Positions 50,021 to 61,491 of a stretch of DNA of 64,000 bases are shown here, piece by piece. The notes beneath the pieces were generated by a model, which worked only from the letters and a program-made list of their open reading frames with translations, was not told where the DNA came from and did no database searches. Source of the DNA: Paragonimus westermani (Eukaryota > Platyhelminthes > Trematoda > Plagiorchiida > Troglotrematidae). The stretch lies in the NCBI GenBank assembly GCA_008508345.1, contig QNGE01000901.1, positions 69,973-133,972 on the forward strand. Reading direction: 5' to 3'. How positions within the stretch are numbered: the first letter of the stretch is position 1; each line of letters starts with the position of its first letter. Both the position numbers and the translations under genes were made by a program.

Positions 50021-52616
50021 ATGGCGGTGAACAACGTGGACGTTTTCTGGAGAATATTCAAGGAGAAGTATCAGAACTTCCGGGGGTACCAGGAGGATCT
50101 CAACAAATTTCAACGGGAAACGTGTAGCAGTTTCTTTATCAATTGTTCGCAAACGGCAGCAAGTGCCAAGAAACATAGGGGAATAGATTTGCCGCCAGAC
50201 TGCCCGTACGGAAGTGTCATGTATAAGTGTGTACACTGTACTCGTCGGACGGTAGCCGCCAAACGGTAATATATTAGTACACTTCTTATGACATTACCTT
50301 TTAGATTCGCCGATTACGGCTGCAAGGCTTCTTGGGTAGTTCACTATCGCAGCGGGGCATATCGCATCGAGAAGGCCAAACTAGATCGTTCACACGACTT
50401 CCAAATTGGACGGCCTAGCATATATCCGAGAAATAGACGTCTGTCGATAGCAGATGAGCGGCATGTGACTGAGATGATGCAGAACTTCAAAAGCACCCAT
50501 GAAATGAAGTTGTACGTTCAGTGTAAGTTCGGGATTAGGATGCATGCAGACGACTTGCGCAATCTATGTAAGAAGCAGTGTAAGGCTGACCCTCGGAGTG
50601 AGCTTGTTAAATTACGCGATCTGCTTAAAGCAGAAGGACAGTATTGCTTTCTGTTAGGGGAGAAGTATTTGCAGTTCGCATTCTTCGTTCCGAAAGGTTC
50701 TTTCCAGCCTTGTCCTAAATTTACGGACGTCATTTTGGCGGACGCCACTCATCAGTTAGACTACGGGGGCTTCATACTGTGGCATGCCATGTTGGTAGAT
50801 GTAACTGGTGTAGGTGTGACGTTTTTTTACGCATTGATGCCTAATGAAACGACGGTCAGTTACCGCATAGTTTTACAACGTATGCTGAAAATGTTACCTT
50901 GCACGTCAGCAGTGCAAACCTTCGTCGTTGATCGTTCGCCTGCACAGTGGCGAGCAATTCGCGGAGTTTATCCTAGGTGTGCCACTGTATTTTGCCGTTT
51001 TCACTTAATGAATGATGTCTCACGGCGATTTCGTCACTTAGCAGGCTTAGACACGTATCAAAAATACCGCGTATACCAGAGGACACGTAACATGCTATAC
51101 ACGGGGAACGTATCACAGTTTAACAGGTCACTGCAGGCTATCAAGTCTGTAAGCCGGGAAGCTTTCGATTACCTTTTGTAAGACATGGCTTGTCTGCAAA
51201 TCTGGCTGGGCCTCTCATTTGCTAACAGGGACCGTTCTCTTCGGTAGCTATACAACCAACCGAGTGGAGAACGAGAATAGGCACATTAAAAGTGCTGTAT
51301 GTGAACGTTCAACAGTATATGCGTCAATGAAACATATTGTTGAACGTTCAAAGAGTATGTTTTCCGATCGTTTGTGCGCTGCTGGTATACAACGTATGAA
51401 GTTGTTTACACCGCCGGTAGGATATGAAAACCTCTGTGCACTTCTGAAACCGTTATCAGAATTTGCAAGATGTGTTTTTCTGAAGCATTTCGATAATAGT
51501 CGAATAGAAGACGTCAGTTACGAGAAAGGGATGTGGAATATTCGGTGTGAAAAACAGCGAACGTTTCACGTTGCCGTAGGTGAAAATAGTAGATGTGATT
51601 GTAGCTTCTTTTCACAATGGATGATGCCGTGTAGCCATCTGGTCGCAGTTTACCGCGTAATCGACAAGCCGATCGGCAGGTTAGCGGAGAAGTGTAGATG
51701 GGCATTACCCGAAACTGCCCCCACTGAGGTTGCACCCAGTGACATACAGGAACCAGTAGTATACATGCCCACTCCGGTGGCAAATTCCCGTTTAGATAGA
51801 ATCCGAAACGTGGAAGATGCATGCCAAGATCTTACTGTTACTTTGGTCTACATGAGTGATGACAATAACAACAAGCATGTTGCGACGATCCGTGGGATAA
51901 ATGAGTTGTTATCCAGGCATCCAGATCTCATACTGCACTGTTCACTCCCTGGACGAGAGACCGTGCAAATAAGCGGCAGGAAGTCTTTTGATAACTCGTG
52001 ATCCGAGATTAAGGCACGACCAGCCGATAACTGGTACGACTGCTTCGCCGTTCCACAGGAACAGCCACAGGTAATACGGACTAGGAAATGTTTGATAACC
52101 GACTCAAATATTCTCCCGTGCAGCGTTTTCCCTTCTACAAACCATAAATGCCTGAACCCCTCCATACCAACCACTAGCAAGGCGGTGTGTCAGTCAGATG
52201 AGTTGAGTCACACGCCTCCGATCCCCACCACGTGTGTCTCATTTGTTTCCACAGGGCGCAGGAAGTCCGCACTTGGAAGTCGAGTGACTGACGATAGTTT
52301 GCCGCAGATAGAAGTTATAGGGGATCCCTTAGAAACAGCGCGTGTTAGGCGAGTTATTTCAGTTGGCTTAAAGCAATTCAAAACAAAGATGAGGGAACGT
52401 ATTGTAAGGAAGATGGCCTTGAAGCCGGTAAACAACGACGTTTTTCAGATATGCTACCAGAAGGAAGATCCTGTGGACTTAGACGAGGACAGCGTCAATT
52501 GGGTCCAGTGTTCCAAGTGCTGCTGTTGGTACCATCACTCCTGTGTTGACTAGCACAACTCTGACGTCGACTTTATCTGCCTGGACTGTGATACAATTCA
52601 GCAGCCGACGTGAACC
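50021..52616 (+). pseudogene. Mutator-like (MULE) transposase with SWIM and PHD-like fingers, nearly intact but broken
   Basis: Starts ATG at 50021. The N-terminal part has KCVHC...YGCKASWVVHY...SHDF, a FAR1/GCM-type zinc-binding region, interrupted by a 39-base intron (50266-50304). The transposase core has Asp at 50741 (ILADATHQLDYGG), Asp at 50930 (FVVDRSPAQW) with CRFHL following, and Glu at 51267 (TTNRVENENRHIK). A SWIM finger CDCSFF...MPCSHL is at 51597-51640. The C-terminus has WVQCSKCCCWYHHSCV...FICLDC, a PHD-like finger whose first cysteine pair is incomplete. Damage: a one-base frameshift at the T run near 51175, TGA at 51999 and TAG at 52551. It lies antisense inside a receptor intron. 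Confidence 0.88.
50266..50304 (+). other. 39-base micro-intron in the MULE transposase
   Basis: CG|GTAATA...ACCTTTTAG|A joins two open frames exactly (CG|A = Arg), linking KCVHC...AAK to FADYGCKASW. The stretch contains an in-frame stop, so without splicing the protein would end there. Introns of 30-40 bases are known in flatworm genes. Confidence 0.75.
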
Positions 52617-52756
52617 ACGAGAACGGCCCCACTGTCTTTATCAGGACAACCTGGAATGACCCCACGGCCCTCTTTAGGGCCACTTACAACCTGATTTTCA
52701 TCCCGAGCCCTGCTCACTGATTGTTAACATGCGTACGATTGTTCACTTAGGGCAAA

Positions 52757-52854
52757 CGATGAGGGTCACTGAGTCTTATTTCAGTGACAGCCTCCTGAGT
52801 CCATAGTCGACTGGCAATACCATATTCCGTGGACAGGCGATGAGGGTCACTGAG
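52757..52854 (+). repeat. Two direct copies of a 17-bp motif beside the MULE
   Basis: CGATGAGGGTCACTGAG occurs at 52757-52773 and again at 52838-52854, 81 bases apart, in the 3' flank of the transposase. It could be part of a subterminal repeat. I found no inverted partner 5' of the transposase. Confidence 0.7.
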
Positions 52855-52890
52855 GCGTAGATATATATATATATAAGTGTATGAATATAT

Positions 52891-53000
52891 ACTGATAAGC
52901 GTATTCTTATAGGTATGGATGTGGAGTTATATTTCCCTATATATATATATATAGGGAAATATAACTCCACATCCATACCTATATGAATACGTTTATCAGT
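52891..53000. repeat. Perfect-centre hairpin in AT-rich tract
   Basis: Two ~55-base arms are inverted copies with about two mismatches and no loop. Each arm contains GGTATGGATGTGGAGTTATA and then TTTCCCTATAT. Such a sequence would fold into a long hairpin. The same unit recurs at 53.13 and 53.27 kb. Confidence 0.85.
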
Positions 53001-53128
53001 ATATATTTATATACTTATATATATATACATTTATATATATACGTATATATATATAGGTATATGCATATGTATACTTATGTACGTAGAAGTATATATATAT
53101 ACATATATGTTTATAAATATATATATAT

Positions 53129-53315
53129 TGATGAACGTATTCATATAGGTATGGTTGTGGAGTTATATTTCCATATACATATATGATACATATATATATA
53201 TATTTCCATGTATATGAAAAGTTAATATTAATGATAATATAATATATACATGTATTATATATATGTATATGGGAATATAACTCCACATCTATACCTATAT
53301 GAATAGGTTCATCAG
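53129..53315. repeat. Second inverted pair of the same AT-tract unit
   Basis: Arms at 53129-53183 and 53261-53315, separated by about 77 AT-rich bases. Each is a diverged copy of the ~50-base unit of the preceding hairpin (GGTATGG-T-GTGGAGTTATATTTCC), including the shared outer end GATGAACGTATTCATATAGG. Confidence 0.82.
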
Positions 53316-54329
53316 TATACATATACATATATCTATATACTTATATATATAAATACGTATATATATACATATATATGTATATATATTGCATACATACGTC
53401 TACGTATATAAGTATACATATGTATACATGTATATATGCATATACCTATGTGTACACATAAATATACGTATACATATATATTTATATACATATATATGTA
53501 CACATAGGTATATGCAAATATATATACTATATATTAACATATTTTTGTCGAAATATGTACCTATACATAAGTCACCACGTGCTTTCACATGTTTGCAGAT
53601 ATTTCCCCATACACCTTAGGTATTTCTGGTATATTTAGTCTACATATATATTTAATATTTGTCGTACTTATTACACATATGCCTGCTAACGGCGTACGGC
53701 TTGGGCAACCAATGAGAAAATTCGGCTTCAAGGTCATGCAGTGCATTATTTAGCGGTTCAAATTATTTTTTCCCGGATATGAAAGGAAACCGGCTCCCTT
53801 TAAAAAGCATATCCGTTACGTCTCAAATTGAAAACACCGCCAGTAACTAACAGTACTCGTGCTACAAGCACGAGATAAACGTTTGGAAAACAACTGAATT
53901 TCATCCTGTGACGACGCAATGTTACGACCTTTCAACGCCGTGTCGCGTACATCCTAAGTCATGTATGGCACTACTCATCTGTGTAGCCTCGTTTGTCGGT
54001 CAAGTCACCCTAGCTCAGCTCGGAGTACTACGTAGTCCTAAACTTAACTCCAGTCGCTAGTACAAAAATTAGAAACTGCAGTTCAATTTCAGGTATCCAC
54101 CTGATCACCGAGCCTGGTATTTCAGCTGAAACGTTTCATCACCAAACACGGTCACTTCACTATAGCGTAGATGTTTGAGCACGCATGGTTTGGGCGTGGA
54201 GGCTAATGAAGTTGGATAGGTACCTGCTCTCATTAGCCCACGCCAATTATTCTTTTCATCCGAATCATGGTTAATCACGTTCTGTTACTTAAGGACTTAT
54301 GTCGGAATTACGACCGATTATCCCACACT

Positions 54330-55185
54330 TACCTTAAACATAAGAAGCGAAGCTCGACGGGTCAACACCTGCAGCCTATAAACACTTAGCCTGGAGCCTG
54401 AATGAACACCTCTGGTTTCCGCTGAACTTTGACCTGCAATCTGATCGACTGGCTCTGGTCTCTTGAGTGGATGATTCACTCGTTTTTTTACACTGATCTG
54501 ATTGTTTACTCGTCCGCCTTTGTTTACTGGTCCCATCTGTTCGAGCTGTTTGCTTTGCGTTTGTCGACATCCGGACCTGAATGCATTTACCTCTCCTTAA
54601 GATTTGCTCGCAGCGGCCTACAGTTTTTGTCCGAATCAATGTTTGTTCACCAAACCGGTTGGTGTGTGTTACGTTTCAGTAGGTTCTTCTGTGTTTGGCG
54701 TCTGAATAAGGATTTCCGTCGTATTCAGTTTGAGTGCAACTGTGGTTTGATTTGAGGACACAAAGCTCAGGTAAACGTGGATGTGCCTCTCGATAGCCAG
54801 TTCCCGTTGATGTATTCGTGGTGATAGTTTTCTTTCTGTTTTGCCGTTGTCGTTGCCCTGAATTTTCCACACCACGTTTATTTTATCGTTTCTCTCTTTT
54901 CGCGTGTACCTTTCTTAACGCTGCCGTTGGTTAGTGGGCTGGAGCGGTCACAGAGTTCTTGCGGACACTTCTGGCATGGTTTTGATTTATGGCAGAATAC
55001 TTCGGTGTGTCCACAATTCCGTAGAATATGAGTCATTTTGCATTCTGCAGCAGATTTCATCTCAAGGAGTTTTGTGGAAATCCACTGGTAAGAATTAATT
55101 AACACAGGAATTTTTTCTTTCGTTCCTCGGGACTTTGTCTTAACGCGCTCTTTTTCATGTCTTTTAAGAAAGTTGGAATGCAACT
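54330..55185 (-). pseudogene. Possible LINE ORF1 (gag-like) remnant with zinc knuckle
   Basis: Minus-strand reading from 55183 is basic (LKRHEKERVKTKSRGTKEK) and then has CKMTHILRNCGHTEVFCHKS followed by CQKC. GHT-x3-C-x5-C-x2-C resembles the tandem CCHC knuckles of Jockey/CR1-type ORF1 proteins. Two further frames downstream (54.87-54.33 kb) are rich in Lys, Thr, Ser and Gln, as in ORF1 tails. No reverse transcriptase follows. The call rests on one weak motif. Confidence 0.35.
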
Positions 55186-58100
55186 CCGTTTATGGCGGGA
55201 TGAGAGGTTATTGTAATGTGCGGAAGGTTGGCTTACATGTAATTTCCTTCAGTAAATTGAGGTCCTCAGTGTACCGTCATTTTTGCGGACGATCAGTGGA
55301 TCCAAGCCGTTTGTTAGTCTTAATCTAAGCGGGGATCTGGTTATAATCGGAAGTATTACTGAGAAGTCTCTGTGTGTCTTCCACTGCTGAGCGTCTCAGG
55401 ATTATGAATGTTTTATAAACATAATGTATTCAGGTCATTGACCGGATCATAATAGCTCATTGTTCTTCTGCATTCGCCTGACTGCATCGGATATAAATTT
55501 GGATGTGAACTAATCAAATGCTTGCAATTTAACTACGCAACCCGATGAGTGACCGATTACCTAAACCGTCAATCTGATTTGATAGACTTAATGTGGCATA
55601 GCGGTTGTCTAAAGTACACCGCGACCAATGATTCACGCTTACGAAATACAATTCTTTCGACTTCGTTTGCTGATATTGCTCAGACACTCGCGGAACAAAT
55701 GAGATTCCAGCTGGACGTTTTCTGCCAGAGATCGGTTTGTACTCAAAATCCAATTTTTGCAAACGTGTGGGCTAGAAAAATTCACGAATTGACTGAGTCA
55801 TCTTTCTATCTGTTTTTTAATTCAGCCTTTCATGCCATCCTTTCTGTTAATGTAGGCGTCCTGTGGATAATTGTCTACGTGGATTTTAATGAATACCGAT
55901 CATCACGTACTCACACAGACCACAAAATATAAATATCAGTCAGAATTCTGATTCAGCACTTCCGTACTTAATTCCAATGCTTTGGCAATTCAGTCAATTT
56001 TCCACACTCTTTTTTGTTTATATATGGCCAGATAAACACCTTTCATTTCCCCTAACACCCTAAAGCCGATTTATGTCGTCAAGATGTTTGTTATTTAACT
56101 ACAACAAAAAAACATTGTTTGATCGATAAAGTGCAACATCTAGCTCCGAGTTGACTGAGAACTAAAACAGGTAAAGTTATCCAATGTAGTTAATACGGTA
56201 GCTTCCATGACCGACCACATAACCCGAGAAGCACTCACAAGTGAGTGAATATGAGCGCTTAAGTGACGATATTCCGTTCCCTGAGGCGACTGACACAATG
56301 GTAAACATGATGGCCTCAAGCAAAGGTGGGTCGCATACTCCAAGCGTGATAAAAAGATGTACGTCTCACTAGTCAAGGCTGGGAAGACATGGATAAACTG
56401 TGGGTCAGAATACACGCTTCAAAACCGTCATTTTCACCTTTGTGCAATTTATCGATTAACCGTCGGTGAAATACATTACTACTAGTCAATCAAAAGTAAT
56501 AAGACAATATTGGCAAATATTTGGACGATAACTGGCAACCCTCGAGTAATTCCGCTAAGACATTGGAAACTTTTAAAGGTCTGATTCTATGAATGCTTTA
56601 AATCTGTTCCACATAGGATTTTAGAAGTGGTATCGGATGTCAGAAAGCCCTGTTGATCATTAGTTCGGAGTGTACGAGTAAACAGGTAAGTTTTATCCAC
56701 AAACACAGTTAACAGAATCTTTCCTACCGATGAGCTAACTCGAAGGAAACTCAAGTTTAGTGAGAGATTTTGAAAAAAGCTACCCAGAAAATATTTACTA
56801 ATGTGAAATGTGACGGCAAGACTGTCTGGTATTCAGTTTGTCTATGTGCCCATGTTCAATCTGTCCAATTTGAAAATTGTTGAATACGATCGATGGACCA
56901 GGTTATCCTCAGGTACATCCCGGATACATCAAGCAGACCCATACCGTTATATTAGCATTGCGTCGTGCCCAGCAAAAATTGCCAGTAGGTGGAAAACCGC
57001 GCGGTTACCTAAAAGTCTCGACAATAATCCTCCACAATTGTACTAATTTAAAACACATTGACAAAGTATGACAAGGCACGGAGAACTAATGCATACTGAA
57101 ACAATTATCCAACCAACCTGTTGTGAGTTTTATCAGTAGGCCTATCACCATCAAAACCCATTACCAAATGTGTTGTGGCTATTCTCTTTACTCCTTTCTT
57201 CATTAACGCTGGACCCAAAACGTGAGGCCAGTCGTTTGCTTTTTTTCGGCTACAGTAATGAACTGGGAAATATTTTTTTGACAGCAGCAGTAATTGGTTA
57301 TTCTGATGCCCAGTTACTCCACCAGAAGGTCGGAGTAAGTGCGCTATAGTACAAGGATGTCCTCCTACATGACAGCATCTACGATTTATCCTGTAGACAC
57401 ATAGGCGTCATCCTTAGCGTTTAGAACCTAGTAATTGTGGACGACTTTCAGGACACTCCACGGAAAAGCCGAAAAGCCTCTACCTTGCTTAATAACTGAA
57501 GACAGTCGAGTGAGCAACAGTCGAGCGTGAAACTGTCTGGGCCATACAACTGTTTAGGCATTCAGCATAGTGCTCACGTATTCCGTTTAGAAGGGGATGC
57601 AGACAGTCCAGCTGAAACTTAGGTCACTTTCTATAGATAAGAAATGCACAGTTCACAATCTCTTTTCATGACCCAACCTGTAGCCGTTATTAGCATAATA
57701 AAGCTAAGAAGCTGATAGATGAAACCAACGTTTCAGCCCACTTGTGTTTGAACTTCTGTTCAACCCCGCTTTCACGTCACAGAAAAATTCCAAGTTCTAT
57801 GTCCATCCTTCGTCTGTGACCATTTTCTGACCTTGTTGATCACTATATGTTTTTTGTAATAAAAGACCGTTAAATATTGCAGTAGGTTGACGTCCTTCTG
57901 TGTGGTCAAACAACGGCGTGAATAAAACCGTTGCAAGTGACTGCTGCTCAGTTTATCAGTTCTCGTCATTCTGTCATCAGGAAAGATGCATTTTTTAGAT
58001 CAACTACTGGGTGGCAAGAAGTTGACTGAAAATGATCGGCTTCCCACTATGGACCCTTGCCGAAGCCATTAGTATCCGTAGGCGTAACCATTACCTATCT

Positions 58101-58865
58101 GATCAGAAGCTGTTCGTGCAGACAGTTAACCTTTCTTGGAACACAATTAACCACACTCGCCATTTAGAACAGTGATTACGTAACTGTTGGAAGATACGCA
58201 GTCCGCATCTGCGACTGTCCAGTTTTCTCATTTACTCTGGTTACTGCTTTTATATCCAATGTTGTAAGTGAACTTTTGATCAAACATAGTAAACAAGTCT
58301 AGTTCCGTACTTTGTTGTTCCCATGACTTTAACGAGAATTTCTGAATGTGTTTCATCATTATCAGGTCATATAAATGGAATTCAGCCAACAGAAAACTGT
58401 GATTTTCAACTATACTGTTTCCAGTCTTGTTCCCCATGATACTACTGACTGGACCCTGTTGCTTTTATGGTTTGTTTGTCTTATCTTATTGATCAGTGAA
58501 CCGTAAAACACATCTGATAATTCCACAAATGTTAATGATTTACTCTCATTTCCTAAGGGCAAACGTTATTAGCGACTCATACAACCGCATGCAGCAGTTA
58601 TATATTCAGATTCTCCCTAATTTTGGGCAACTGTCTACAAAAGCTTCACGGGTGCCTTATCATACTACACGCACTAATCTCACCATACCTCGAGAGGTTT
58701 AATGGAAGCCAGTTAAACTACTTCTGAGCGATTCACTTCAAAGCCATCCAGTTCAAAATATCTCGTTGCCTATATAAACCATGACTGGTTATAATACATA
58801 ACTAAAGCGTTCCCTGATATTCCAAAAAAGATACCTGTCTCAAAAACAGCTTCATAATGTTTCTG

Positions 58866-58920
58866 GCCTAGTATAGTGGTAAGGCACGTACTGATTTAGC
58901 CTTTTTAACTGTTCAATCCT
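58866..58920 (+). repeat. tRNA-like stretch (A- and B-box-like)
   Basis: GCCTAGTATAGTGGTAAGGC (58866-58885) resembles the D-arm of tRNAs such as Gly or Asp, and GTTCAATCC (58911-58919) a T-arm, but the gap between them is too short for a full tRNA and the stems do not close. Probably a tRNA-derived repeat fragment. Confidence 0.35.
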
Positions 58921-59820
58921 GTTTAAATGTATGCAATTTGTTTACGGACGATGTCCCTCGGACTAACAAGCATTCCGTACTCTCGAACTTGTTCTACTCC
59001 TTAGGCAGTCCCAAACGTACTGCTATTCATTGATACTCAACCTGAGAAGATCAGTGAATAAGAAAATTTGTTCTCTAAATGTCGGGAAAGTCGCCAGTTC
59101 CCCAAAAATATTGTGACACATACTAACAAAGTACGCTTGCGAGTGACCTTCATAGTTGGCACGGTCATGTGCCACTTTGCCCTACAACCCTTGTGCCAAA
59201 TCTGTGGCACCCCACATACGCGCCCAAACGCTCAAACACCCATATCCCGCCTACGCGCCTTAAAGCTCACATGCTTAAATCTCGCCTACGCGCACCACTG
59301 TACCGTTCGGCCCATAGTTTGGTCTACTTTTGACTGTCGTTCGGTCACCCGCCGTTTCATTGACCAGTATTCCGTTATCTGCTTACGTGCTGGTTGGCCA
59401 CTGAACCAGTTACAACACTACAGCTCACTAAGTATGTGCAGAACATTGCGCAAATTGTCCTGTTGAGTGTTACTTTGCAGTAAACATTACTTATCGCTCA
59501 GAAATAAATGAGCCGAATTTTGAAGAGGTATAAAACGACTGAATAGTCCTAATGAATCCAACCTGTGGTATGATAATAATATTTTCATTTAAAGTTTTTC
59601 ACTGCTACTGGAAGACGGAGATGTCCCCTTCACAACGTTTCTGGTCTGTGTCGCAACTGTCCTATTCTCATCCTCACACAGTTCAACCAAAACGGAAAGT
59701 AAATTGGTTGTGTTGAGTTTCCAGTGCTTGTTGAAGACAGTAATGGTTACTCATAACAAATCGCAATAAACATGTAACAAATGCGAAAAAATATGGCAAA
59801 AACAACCGTTTCCTGCTCAC

Positions 59821-59962
59821 TTGGGCACTTGCGAACACACGCCCAGCCGAATGACAGCAGTCCATGCGGATTATGTCTCCATGTGAACGTGGCCTTGTCG
59901 TAGATCGTGGAAGCTGGACAGGCGGAGGTACACACACCATCGACGGAATAACGGAGACATGC
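59821..59962 (-). CDS. EGFR: EGFR-like receptor, cysteine-rich domain 1 exon with dimerisation arm
   Basis: The exon starts after TCATCAATAG with GCA and ends AAG TGC CCA A|GTGAGC (phase 1). The peptide contains CTSACP, then IYDKATFTW, then NPHGLLSFGWACVRKCP. This follows the dimerisation-arm template of ErbB receptors (Y-x3-T-F/Y...NP-x-G...SFG-x-x-C). In EGFR this loop reaches across to the partner receptor in the active dimer. Keeping the loop length and the Y, T, NP, G and SFG positions suggests the same mode of pairing. The exon sits alone between introns of 1.4 and 10.1 kb. Confidence 0.93.
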
Positions 59963-61333
59963 CTATTGATGACAGAAGAACGAATGGTCCACGGGTCATT
60001 TGCCATACGAAACGATAATGATACTCTAAGATACAGAACGGTTGCGCGATGTTTTCCTCAGAGCGGCAGGCTGGGAATATATCCATCAGATTACAGGCAC
60101 GCAGCTACAAATGTTACAGAAAGATGTGTGAGAAAGGTTCCTTGGCCGTGACCCGGCGACCTAGCGCATAAACTCCTGGATTACCACTCTGAAAAATGCT
60201 CACGGGTTATTGATTTTGTGCGCTGGTGACGAAATTCGGCTAGGTTGAAACAGCTGTCCACTGTTTCTGTGATTACTACTGAAAGTAGCAACCATATATA
60301 AACACAAGACATTTGCGTAAGTCAAACATGCTAGACCATATATAGGTTAATTACGGTCCTGCTGTTCGAAGAGGAACGGTAGCACCTGTTGAGGATCAAA
60401 CTCACGATCGTGCGGACAAAAAATGACCATCCTTTCTAATACTTTACTGAAGACATTTATTACCAACCTGTTGTGTTGAACTTCAGCCGACTGGGCTTTC
60501 AGCTTTAGCTCTCGCACCTATCAACAAAAGATAATTATGAATACTCAGCTCAACACACATTCAACTCTAATCGATTCTTCTGCTCTCTTCATCGACCACA
60601 CGCATCGCACTTCGATTTCTCAAAAACCGTCGAAATTGAAGGAACTAAACTCAACATTTCGACAATATGTGAGAAGTTGGATGGCATGACAGTTAACCTT
60701 GCCTAATTCATCTCAGTCATTTCACTTCCTGGAAGTTCAAACTGCACAGGTTTACCAGATTAATGAGCAAGACTAGGTATTAACACAACGGATTAGAAAG
60801 GAGCGAGCTATACAAATGTGTACTCTCGTACCGAATTTACATACCAAAGTGTACCACAGAAAACAATATTTTGTGAGTTTCGATACGACTCTTGCATACT
60901 TTTGCTCTGCTTACTGTTTTCGTCATATACGAATCATCATCCAAGAGGATCCCATGTAACTATTCTCATACATCCGTATTATTCACCTACCAATGAATTT
61001 GCCTGATAGATTGCTTTCTACTCGTTCACAAGGTACAAACAATTGCCAGTGTACTTCAGAACAGCTTCATATCAAGATTGCCCCTCTCGTATAGTGAGTG
61101 CAGACTTATTCCAGGACATAAACCGATATCGTAATCGATATTGCATATAATCATAGCTTTTCGTGCTACAGGAATTACTTGTAACAAGATAACCTCACTC
61201 GAAATAAACTGTCTCTGGAATGAACTGGTCCCGACGATTGGGTGGGATGAGTTAAACAGTCACCATAACGTTGAGATGTAATTTTCTAGTATCCACAACG
61301 TAACTGAATTAATCTCATCGTTCGTTATCCCAC
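59963..61333 (-). other. Receptor intron, 1.4 kb
   Basis: Bounded by CAG|GTGGGA at 61333 and CATCAATAG at 59963. Nothing else seen; overlapping ORFs at 59.9-60.1 kb are shadows of the neighbouring exon. Confidence 0.9.
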
Positions 61334-61491
61334 CTGACAGTCACGTGCTCTGGGACCGTGACAACCGGATGCACACTCAGAATGGCAACAATGCTCGGTG
61401 TAATCCGATTCAGTACTTGAAAGTTGTGTCGTTCGGGGAATTTGGTAGCACCAATTGGACCCGTCGCAGAGCCGAAATTGACACTTGTGAA
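61334..61491 (-). CDS. EGFR: EGFR-like receptor, cysteine-rich domain 1 exon
   Basis: Encodes 52 codons plus two leading bases that complete Ile (A|TT) from the previous exon. The end reads CCHSECASGCHGPRARDCQ, which aligns closely with the CCHNQCAAGCTGP region of EGFR domain II. The first half (HKCQFRLCDG) keeps the C-x4-C spacing and is followed by a Ser/Thr-rich linker. The acceptor is a T-rich tract ending TTACAG; the donor is CAG|GTGGGA, phase 0. This block supplies disulfide-bonded modules that position the dimerisation arm encoded by the next exon. Confidence 0.88.

Larger units (their letters stand above)
52860..53560. repeat. TA-rich microsatellite-like region
   Basis: About 700 bases dominated by TATA/TACATA repeats. 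The long Tyr/Ile/His ORFs on both strands are a by-product of the repeat and not genes. It embeds the two hairpins listed separately. Confidence 0.9.
49701..59820 (-). other. Receptor intron, 10.1 kb, with MULE, AT hairpins and LINE remnant
   Basis: Bounded by A|GTGAGC at 59820 and TTCACACAG at 49701. The longest intron recognised. It carries the antisense MULE transposase (50.0-52.6 kb), AT-rich hairpins (52.9-53.6 kb), a LINE ORF1-like remnant (54.3-55.2 kb) and a tRNA-like stretch at 58.9 kb. From 55.2 to 58.8 kb I see nothing recognisable. Confidence 0.88.

Noticed and set aside
51178..51230. Second short intron in the MULE (GTAAGA ... AACAG)
   Set aside because: Splicing it out gives a stop soon after; the skipped stretch itself codes well in the shifted frame, so a one-base frameshift explains the break better.
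52860..53620. Several ORFs of 60-110 codons rich in Tyr, Ile and His
   Set aside because: They are translations of TA/TACATA repeats and occur on both strands.
59068..59466. 132-codon plus-strand ORF with several Cys
   Set aside because: No recognisable cysteine spacing or homology, no splice or neighbour support.
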